A stretch of DNA of 64,000 nt from Paratinospora sagittata (taxonomy: Eukaryota > Streptophyta > Magnoliopsida > Ranunculales > Menispermaceae), in assembly GCA_035771175.1 (NCBI GenBank), contig CM069592.1, positions 42,746,495 to 42,810,494 of the forward strand. The letters run 5' to 3'. Each line of letters begins with the position of its first letter. The stretch's first letter is position 1. The notes under the pieces are model-generated. The model had not been told where the DNA came from. It made no database searches and worked only from the letters and a program-made list of their open reading frames with translations. The position numbers and the translations under genes were made by a program. This document shows positions 55,819 through 64,000 of the stretch, piece after piece.

Positions 55819-58044
55819 ATGGAGCCAGGACCTTTAGATCCATCAGTACTTTCGTTGCAGGCCCGTCATCGATCTGGTCCCATATGGGATGGAGAGGTAA
55901 TTACGTATTATTTTGATATTTAATCCCTTTTGAATTAAATCTTTGACTGACAATATAATAATTTATATTTGCAGCCAGTTCCAGAGTTGCATTGTCGGCG
56001 CAGGGAAGCCGTTGTCCACCGCACACTTCCGCTTGACCCGCGTATTATTCCATACTTGCAGCGGGCTGGTTTTTATGGGGTTGCACGTGTGGGATACATT
56101 CAGTTAGACTGGCACTTAATAACTGCCTTCATAGAGCGTTGGCGTCAAGAGACTCATACCTTCCACCTTACTTGCGGAGAAGCGACTATTACACTCCAAG
56201 ATGTGGAGGTCCAATTGGGGTTGCGTGTCGATGGTCTACCTGTGACGGGATCGACCAACCTTCTTTACGAAGAATTATGTGCTGAGTTGCTCGGGTTCAT
56301 ACAGTTGGAAAAGAAAGACGCGGGGGACGATTGAGTCTCGTCACCCTTGGAGAAAGAGTTCCAAATTTACCCGAAGAAGCAACCGAAATTCAAATACAAC
56401 AGTATGCACGCGCATATATTTTGCAGCTAATTGGAGGTGGGTTGTTGTCAGACCAATCAAACAACCTTGTACACCTATGTGTTTTGCCTCTTCTTGCGGA
56501 CTTCGATGTTGCCGGTACATACGCGTGGGGCAGTGCAGTGCTAGCCTGGTTATATCGTCAATTGTGTCGTGCAGTTGATTATGAAAAACGAGGTGTGTCA
56601 GGAGCACTTGTACTACTACAACTATGGGCATGGGATAGATTTCCTTTTTTGGCTCCACGAAGAATGAACATTCCACGCGAGGATCATGCGGGCCCAAATG
56701 CACATTTGTTGCCACCACCACCATTGGCTTATAGGTAAATGAGTAATTTCTTACTTAAGTCCACAACGATCTTCCTTTTCAACATTAACTGTTAACGTTT
56801 ATTAATTTCGCCTTACTATTTGCAGGTGGAGACATGCGTTAATAAAGAAAGAAGTCTCAACGCATGTATTGAATAAATATAGAGAGACGTTGGACACTAA
56901 AGGTTTCGAAGAGGTACAATATTCCAAACATTTTACATTAATGTATTCCTTAATTTTTTCCAATGTTTTACAATTTTGATGTTAGGGGTCCATGTACAGG
57001 TCAGTTGGACTCCATACACCGATGATTTGATTGATGCCTTGCCAGAGTATTGCAAGCATGGGCGACACATATGGCACACCATTTCTCCACTCATTTGTTT
57101 TGCCATAGTTGAATTACATCAGCCAGATCGAGTGTTACGTCAATTTGGCATGAGACAAACGATTCCGGAGCCATGCGACACAAGTATTGAGCTTCACAAG
57201 TGTGATATGAGAAGCCAATGTGACAGTAATTGGATTGAAAAGCACAGATATTACGTTGATGAATGGCAACGCCGTGTCGATAACTTGCCAGTTGGTGAAA
57301 ATAATTATTCGGTGCCTATGGAGTACAATGATCCATATATGATTTGGTATCGATCAATAACTCGGAGGTATATGACTGAAAGCGGTGCAACAATCGATTT
57401 CTTGGTAAGAAAGTACATTATGCAATTCACATTTTCACTTATTGCTAACCTAAGTTGTAGTTATTTTCGCTAACGTATGACACTTTTAATTTATTTAGGT
57501 TTGCAACGTGGCTCAAATGCATTTGCGCAGTGAGGTGAATGATAGCACTGTAGCGAGGGACATTAACAGGATATCAATGACTACGCTACAAAGTGTGCAT
57601 GCTGATTACATGATTAGGAGGGACACAGCAGAGGGACAATCATCAGCATATCATCAGAGTCCCATCACTCCTTTCGGTCGTGCAGATTCATTCACAGATG
57701 TCCACATGTCACCATTGCGTCACGATCCATCCTCCTTTGCCGATGAAATACCCGATGTTCATATCGACCCGACAGCTACTTCATTCGAGGACAATCCAAC
57801 CTTGGGTGAAGGACATTGGATAGGTAGACGCCAAAGAATGCCAAGGCGAGGACGTGCATTTATAGCACATACGGCTATTGAGGCGCATGATGATCGTGGG
57901 GATGACGACATATCAGCTATGCCCGTTGCCGATGATCCAGCACCATCTGTTGAGCAAGTTGTTCAGGTGCCTTTGCAGCAGTATACGAGAGATCACTTAC
58001 GACGCAATAAACGACGTAAGTGGCCAATATGTGGCACAGATTGA
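55819..58044 (+). CDS. Plant mobile domain (MAIN-like) protein of the MULE, five exons, one apparent frameshift
   Basis: Exons 55819-55896, 55975-56734, 56826-56913, 57000-57404, 57499-58044, all with GT/AG borders and agreeing phases, total about 625 residues. PMD motifs in order: YLQRAGFYGVARVGYIQLDW, LTCGEATITLQDVEVQLGL, ARAYILQLIGGGLL, AWGSAVLAWLYRQLCRA, LLQLWAWDRFPFLAPRR, SWTPYTDDLIDALPEYC, RVLRQFGMRQTIPEPC; the end WPICGTD also fits. In exon 2 the frame changes at about 56316-56333 at a run of five Gs: a one-base deletion, or a sequencing error. Host PMD proteins (MAIN, MAIL) act in gene silencing with a PP7-like phosphatase; the role in transposons is unknown. It starts 214 bp after the transposase stop. 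Confidence 0.85.
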
Positions 58045-58160
58045 CAACTTGTATCTCATTGTAACTTGTATTGTTTTGATAATGTTGTAGTAAACATGTA
58101 TGTATACTTGCTACTTCAATTCAATTAATTTCTTTAAAGAAAATTACATTGTATAAACAG

Positions 58161-59396
58161 TAATAGCGTTGAATTTTCATTTTAACTTGAATTCTGCATG
58201 GGGGTCCAAAAATTCAACCGGGCATGGGAATGGGATTCCGTCGAGTCCGGGGGATCGGGGGAGGATAGTGGGACGTGTCGGAAGTGGTCGGGTTGAAAAA
58301 AACCACGTGGTTTGGCTTCGGTGAGGCCGAACAGTTTAGTAATAGCGTTGAATTTTCATTTTAACTTGAATTCTGCATGGGGGTCCAAAAATTCAACCGG
58401 GCATGGGAATGGGATTCCGTCGAGTCCGGTGGATCGGGGGAGGATAATGGGACGTGTCGGAAGTGGTCGGGTTGAAAAAAACCACGTGGTTTGGCTTCGG
58501 TGAGGCCGAACAGTTTAGTAATAGCGTTGAATTTTCATTTTAACTTGAATTCTGCATGGGGGTCCAAAAATTCAACCGGGCATGGGAATGGGATTCCGTC
58601 GAGTCCGGGGGATCGGGGGAGGATAGTGGGACGTGTCGGAAGTGGTCGGGTTGAAAAAAACCACGTGGTTTGGCTTCGGTGAGGCCGAACAGTTTAGTAA
58701 AAGCGTTGAATTTTCATTTTAACTTGAATTCTGCATGGGGGTCCAAAAATTCAACCGGGCATGGGAATGGGATTCCGTCGAGTCCGGGGGATCGGGGGAG
58801 GATAGTGGGACGTGTCGGAAGTGGTCGGGTTGAAGAAAACCACGTGGTTTGGCTTCGGTGAGGCCGAACAGTTTAGTAATAGCGTTGAATTTTCATTTTA
58901 ACTTGAATTCTGCATGGGGGTCCAAAAATTCAACCGGGCATGGGAATGGGATTCCGTCGAGTCCGGGGGATCGGGGGAGGATAGTGGGACGTGTCGGAAG
59001 TGGTCGGGTTGAAAAAAACCACGTGGTTTGGCTTCGGTGAGGCCGAACAGTTTAGTAATAGCGTTGAATTTTCATTTTAACTTGAATTCTGCATGGGGGT
59101 CCAAAAATTCAACCGGGCATGGGAATGGGATTCCGTCGAGTCCGGGGGATCGGGGGAGGATAGTGGGACGTGTCGGAAGTGGTCGGGTTGAAAAAAACCA
59201 CGTGGTTTGGCTTCGGTGAGGCCGAACAGTTTAGTAATAGCGTTGAATTTTCATTTTAACTTGAATTCTGCATGGGGGTCCAAAAATTCAACCGGGCATG
59301 GGAATGGGATTCCGTCGAGTCCGGGGGAACGGGGGAGGATAGTGGGACGTGTTGGAAGTAGTCAGGTTGAAAAAAACCAGGTGGTTTGGCTTCGGT
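58161..59396 (+). repeat. 179-bp tandem array, six full units and one partial
   Basis: Units start at 58161, 58340, 58519, 58698, 58877, 59056 and 59235 (the last ends at about 59396). They are nearly identical; the last is the most diverged. Each of the first six holds the palindrome AAACCACGTGGTTT (first at 58300-58313), a G-box, plus GGGACGTGTCGG (ACGTGTC, ABRE-like). In unit 7 the G-box reads CCAGGTGG. 179 is not a multiple of three and no ATG-initiated frame exists. The array lies 117 bp after the PMD stop and about 30 bp before the right inverted repeat. Confidence 0.97.
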
Positions 59397-59427
59397 GACA
59401 CAAGTACAAAAAAAAAAAAAAAAATTG

Positions 59428-59768
59428 GGGAAGGGAAGGCGTCTTTTCAAAAGACGCCTTCCCTTAAAATAAAAAAAAAACTTGCAAGGGAATGCGTCTT
59501 TTGAAAAGACGCCTTCCCTTGCACTTTAAAAAAAAAATATACCTTCGGTAAAAAAAAAAGCATTTGAAGGGAAGGCGTCTTTTCAAAAGACGCCTTCCCT
59601 TCAACGGTAAAAAATTTCAACTCTGCGCCGACGTGGCGCTTGTGTGGACAGCTGACTGTGCGCTGACTGTACAATGAACAGTAAAACAAGACAAAAGTGA
59701 CATTATTTTGTAGTGGATGACATTTGTAAAATTATTCTTTTTGGAAAGGGTAATCATGTAAAAAAGCC
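59428..59768 (-). repeat. Right terminal inverted repeat of the MULE, with hairpins
   Basis: About 341 bp, reverse complement of the left end with scattered substitutions. Palindromes at 59431-59465, 59486-59520 and 59566-59602 correspond to three of the left-end ones. Confidence 0.93.
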
Positions 59769-59778
59769 TCTCCCAAAC

Positions 59779-60800
59779 ACCCTTTCTCGACCTTGAATAA
59801 AAGATGACACATCTCTCACTCCATAATACAGATGTCAATAGCTGAGAACGAGGAAAAAACGTAAATGGCATATGATTAGCTTGTCACCTGCTGAATCTCC
59901 ATCTATATACTTCTCACAACTTTAGAGCCAAACTTTTTGATCTTGTTAACCTGGTCAAGATACCTCCCTCTCATGTAAGATGAAAAATTGAACTAGTCCT
60001 TTATGGTCTTGTTACAATTCTATTTGGACCTTGAATCCTTTGAATCCTCCAAATATGTCTAACCTACTTATTGTTGAGACTTGTCCTCGTCCTTCTCTGG
60101 AATGAAATGGTTCTTTTGTTCTGAAAGAAGAAAAATAAATAAAAACAAAGAGAGTTTTTTTTTTCTTTTTTTCAAAGAGTTGGTGTACAAAATAATTTCA
60201 AATGCACGTCAAAGAGTGATAGCTTAGTTAATTAAAAAACTGAATATACATAAAAATAAAGTCCAGATCTCATAGACGTGCCACCATTTATTTCTCCCTG
60301 ACGAAAGGATCAGCCCAAACGCCCTCTCCATTACCCGAATCCGAAAAGATTAGTCTCGCTAAAAAAACAACAACAACGATGACACCTCTAAAATGTCAAA
60401 AAACCGATCAACAAAAAAAATAATAATAATAATTTCAAAATAGAAATAGCTTAAAACATGTTAAAATGAGATTAATTAAAGCTGAAATGCACTTGTTTCT
60501 GTCGAGAGATTGACTTCCCTTTCTACAATATAACACCAAACATATTCCCTTGCTTGGCACTTCAATACAAAATGCACGTCAAAGACGAACAATGGTGGTC
60601 TTTGGCATTTAATTGTCACACAGTATCACTTTGTTTGGAACGTATGAGAACAACCAGCCAAATTGGATATTTATTAAAAAATTCTTAAAAATATCAAACT
60701 AATAACTTACTTTTACATATCTTTAAGCCTTTGTTTTATTCAAGCGTGTACCTGCCTAGTGGCCCGTTTCCTTGGGCATGCTGTCCCTTAAATTATTACT
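59779..60800. other. Displaced upstream flank of the DUF1350 gene / intergenic DNA
   Basis: Before the MULE arrived this DNA abutted position 50934. No gene seen. It contains poly-A/T runs and a tandem AATAATAATAATAATTTC stretch near 60420. Confidence 0.45.
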
Positions 60801-61294
60801 ATGATTATATAGGTAGGAATGCTTAAATTGATAGCTTACTGTTTGTTTGAAATACTTTTCATTACAGCCATGGAATTCTCACCAAGTCATGAAACAAACA
60901 TGAAATATCGACACCCGGCGCCCAACTGGATTCAACAAATTGTCTTACAACAAGATGAGCAAGTTTGTGACGGTGCTTTAGAGAACCTAAAACATCTGCA
61001 ACACAGACAGCACCAAGCAGAAAATAGCAAGGCAGAGCATTCTGACCAGATGACACTTTCTGTAGATCATAAACAAAATAACTCCTTCAAACCACTTCCT
61101 TTCAACATGGTATAGTATACCTGCCAGCATGCAAGACAGCAAAAACACCCCAGTGAGCAATTAACCCTCCTACCTATCAAATGTAGTCCTCCCTTGCAAA
61201 CACACTGCAAAAGTGCAGACAGCATTTTCATTTGTTTATTTTATTTTGAGTTGGTACTAACGCTGAATATATACCTGTCCCCATCCACTTGAAT
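60801..61294 (-). other. Probable 3' untranslated region of the AKR2-like gene
   Basis: Non-coding on the minus strand after the TAA. A plus-strand open frame at 60819-61115 has no recognisable domain and is regarded as chance. Confidence 0.45.
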
Positions 61295-63938
61295 TTAGAG
61301 AAAGGCATCTTTTTCAAGCAGCTTCAGTACCTCCTGCTGGTTGTTTAACTTAGCAACATCAATAGGCGTCTTCCCATCCAAGTTCTGAAGAGTGCTGCAG
61401 CAGCACAAGCATATAAGACTTACGCAGCAGTACCAAAAACTTATTAGAATAAAACATCCATCACCAACAAAGACTTACACAGCAGCACCATTTTCCAGAA
61501 GAAGTGCTACGCATTCCTTCCTGCCATAACCAGCAGCATAATGAAGGGCAGTGTTTTTATTTTTATCCAGCGCATCAACTGCCGCTCCAGCCTCAAGAAG
61601 GACTTGGGCGCATTTTACCTGGAATATTATCAAGCTTGCTCACCAGCAACAACAAAACTCAAAGTTCCAAATATAACAAGAAAACGTGTGATTCCTCTAC
61701 ACCCTTGGTAACATATTTGCATTTAAAACACAAAATGAGGACAAAAACCAATTCAATTTATCAGATTGAAAGTGAAATCTGATATGGACATAGCCAACTT
61801 CTCCAAAAATTCAAGCTAACTCCTTACAAATATACAGGAGAACCACAAAAGGAATTCAAAATAGTATGCATGTTAGCTTGACATAGAGCCTCCACCTACA
61901 CAGCTACACATTTTAGGTCAAGTGGTTATCTAATAATGGAACTTCAATTTGTGAAAACAGCCAAATATGATGGACATCGACCTAATTATGTATTTGACAC
62001 AACTTTATGTATTAAGCAAGGTTAGGAAAGTAACTGAGGTAATAAGGTGAATGCCTCACAGCAAGCAGGGAAACATAGCTTAGAGGAATGGGAGGCTTAT
62101 AGGACTCACCTTAGACTCTTAGAGGTGCATGCCACAATGCAAAGCCTCATGCCCTGAGGCTCACCCTTAAGAGAGTTTGAGGATTCACAAAGATGTTATA
62201 TACACCACCCTTTCTATTTTTAGGTAGATTTTTTTTATTCTCCAAGCCACATCTCCATATTCAAGAAACATTTACAATATTTCATCAAGAGCCTAATACC
62301 TATTAAATTGCTTCCTTGGGTTTCTTACAACAAACACACAACAAAATAAGTTGCAAACCCCACTTTTAGGCTACTATACTTTAGATACCGTTCCATCTTC
62401 TCACCTCCACATCAAATTTGGCATCACTACGACCTTTACTAGCAATAGAAAAGAGCTTCAAGGGCCTCCTTGGGTCTAATTCTGGCAGTCAGACCACCCA
62501 GTGGTAGAATACATACAAAGGTCAAGTAAGTTCACCTCATAACATACAGTTAGAGAAATTAAAATTGCTTTCAGCATCTTGCACGTCAGATACAAGTGTT
62601 TGTGTATGAGAATTTCTTGAAATTTCAGTAGTATAAGTTTAAACTGCATATAGTCACTAAATGAAGCAAAATCAACAGTACCAGACAAAAATTTTGCAGT
62701 GATTTAAAATAAAGTTATTCTATAGAAATCATACCTCACCATATCCGCAAGCAAAATGCAGAGCTGTTCTTCCCTCAGAATCTTCTTCATCTTTATCAGC
62801 TCCAGAGGCTAGTGCATTCTTTAACCCCTATGAGAGAAATAGAAATCTAATGCATATGAAGAGTAACCACTAATGAAAATGCAAAACAAGGAAAAATCCA
62901 TATTCAAAGAGCAACTAATTTTATTTCTATTAAAAGACCAGAACATCATCGTATACAGGTCAAGGTTAGTTTACAAATAAAATTTGGGAATCTCAAAGAT
63001 ATTGTAGATTGGGAAGCCTTCCATTCTCATAAGTAGGAGTCTAGGATTCTGCAAATGGTGTCAAGTTTTCCAGCAGAGAGTCCATTATAAACAAGTTGAT
63101 TACCTAGGAGAAGATCTTATTGTTTAGTGAAAGCATTCCAATACAAACTAATTTAGAGAGCCTCCCTCTACCACATAGTCTGAAATTTTGGAGAGGATGA
63201 TATCTTCACATGAACATCATCTACATAAAAGCAGCCAATGTCCTCTCAAGATATTACTCACATGATCATCCAATTTCATTGTTAATGAAAGTCGAATTTG
63301 ATGGTGTTTAGGGATGGGGTGATAAATGGGAGGATAATAATTTTGTATCAGATTAGATGACTGGTTGTGTTGTTTTGTTGTACTTGGTGCACAGTTTCTT
63401 TGTTTTGTTCCTTATTTACTCATATATATATATATATATATAGTTATATACTATCTTTTAGTTTCTTTTAAAAAATAAATAAATGGGAAGACAATACCTA
63501 TATAGTGAATTCATTATCCCTGCAAAAATTAGAGGCATTCTGGAAAACATGCATTGGTCTATATATATATATAATTAGATATATAGATATAGATATAGAT
63601 ATAAACAAAGGCACATTTTTACAAGTCAACTAATCAAGCATAAGATACACAGCCAATGAAAGATCAAATGCCATCTTTCAAATATATTAGGGAAAAAAAG
63701 AAGAGGGGTGGAAGCCTCAGAACATGGATCAATTAAGAATGAAGAAATGAAGTTAGTATGAAGTACCTCCACATCACCAACACTCGCTGTATGATGAACA
63801 ATTGACTCATCTTCGTTTCCAGTTTCATCTTCTGGCTCATCTGGTCCAGAAAGTTCACCAGAAGTGGCAGCTTCTCCCGCAACTCCAAGGCCCATAGCTT
63901 GTCCTAACTTGCGTAGCACATCAGGATCATTCCAGTAC
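61295..63938 (-). CDS. AKR2: AKR2-type ankyrin-repeat protein, last four coding exons (5' part outside the window)
   Basis: Exons 63938-63767, 62827-62735, 61618-61479, 61394-61295 (minus strand) join in phase with GT/AG borders. They encode [19 protein letters not shown], an acidic stretch ([13 protein letters not shown]), [20 protein letters not shown], ankyrin repeats [39 protein letters not shown] and [13 protein letters not shown], and the C-terminus [13 protein letters not shown] with TAA at 61295-61297. This is the C-terminal half of the plant AKR2A/AKR2B family: cytosolic chaperones that receive outer-envelope membrane proteins and deliver them to chloroplasts. The N-terminal client-binding part lies beyond 64000. 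All four exons are open. Confidence 0.93.
61619..62734 (-). other. AKR2-like intron with possible MITE relic
   Basis: No gene. 62040-62170 contains CTCAC, GGAGGC and GAGGCTCACC words reminiscent of hAT-like MITE family 2, without definable ends. Confidence 0.35.
62828..63766 (-). other. AKR2-like intron, no insertion recognised
   Basis: AT-rich intron with TA microsatellites at 63422-63442 and around 63565-63600. Nothing else seen. Confidence 0.5.
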
Positions 63939-64000
63939 CTACAAACACAAACAATTGAACAAAAAAAATAGTAGAAGAGGGAAAGGCAAGAATACTATAG

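Larger units (their letters stand above)
50945..59768 (+). mobile_element. Mutator-like element (MULE), 8.8 kb, with transposase and plant mobile domain gene
   Basis: Perfect 10-bp target duplication TCTCCCAAAC (50935-50944, 59769-59778). Terminal inverted repeats of about 340-360 bp start GGGCTTTTTACATGATTACC on the left and GGCTTTTTTACATGATTACC on the right, read inward. Inside, all on the plus strand: promoter and spliced leader (51305-52864), MURA-type transposase (52865-55604), plant mobile domain gene (55819-58044), and a 179-bp tandem array (58161-59396). The intact transposase and perfect duplication indicate a recent insertion. It is inserted upstream of the DUF1350 gene, head to head with it. 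Elements with MURA plus a PMD gene exist in plants; MULEs are also defined by 8-11 bp duplications and long inverted repeats. Confidence 0.95.

Noticed and set aside
58161..59396. CRISPR-like array
   Set aside because: Contiguous head-to-tail 179-bp units without spacers in a plant transposon; a satellite-like array, not CRISPR.
58312..59398. Six successive 63-codon open frames in the 179-bp array
   Set aside because: They start at TTG, not ATG, repeat only because the DNA repeats, and each ends within one unit since 179 is not divisible by three.
60819..61115. 98-codon plus-strand frame near the AKR2-like gene
   Set aside because: Lies in the probable 3' untranslated region of the minus-strand gene; no domain.

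Overview
The window is nuclear DNA of a flowering plant. It is AT-rich and intron-split, and it holds Ty1/copia, L1-type LINE, Au-like SINE, hAT- and PIF-type MITEs and a Mutator-like element (MULE). No prokaryotic features, tRNAs, rRNAs or CRISPR arrays were seen. I cannot name the species. The very long, TE-packed introns fit a woody or large-genome dicot or magnoliid.

Three host genes can be read. (1) The last coding exon of an organellar RAD52-like gene lies at 11737-11880 (+). (2) A complete ten-exon DUF1350 alpha/beta-hydrolase-fold gene (444 aa, probably plastid-targeted) runs on the minus strand from its start codon at 50626 to its stop at 13671. It covers about 37 kb because its introns are filled with transposons; all exon phases join and no exon is broken. 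(3) The last four coding exons of an AKR2-type ankyrin-repeat protein lie at 61295-63938 (-), with the 5' part outside the window. Genes 1 and 2 converge, and as I recall their Arabidopsis counterparts are also neighbours.

Layout. 1-5811: decayed LINE pieces and a solo LTR, probably intron of the RAD52-like gene. 5817-11406: a nearly full-length copia element (-) with a 5-bp target duplication. 11412-13670: end of the RAD52-like gene, then the intergenic gap. 13671-50626: the DUF1350 gene. Its introns hold a 5-kb LINE split by a hAT-like MITE, a run of 5'-truncated LINE tails, a solo copia LTR, four members of one hAT-like MITE family, a second hAT-like MITE, SINE pieces, a young gag-less copia (33585-38615), a deleted copia inside a LINE (42654-45207), and a PIF-like MITE split by a LINE. 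50945-59768: an 8.8-kb MULE inserted about 320 bp upstream of the DUF1350 start codon. 59779-64000: displaced upstream flank and the AKR2-like gene.

The most notable item is the MULE. It has a perfect 10-bp target duplication and long terminal inverted repeats, each with three near-perfect hairpins of 35-37 bp. It carries an intact 882-aa MURA-type transposase in two coding exons, and a second gene for a plant mobile domain (MAIN-like) protein in five exons with one apparent frameshift. A 179-bp tandem array follows, in which six of seven units carry a palindromic G-box. The whole element sits directly upstream of a host core promoter.
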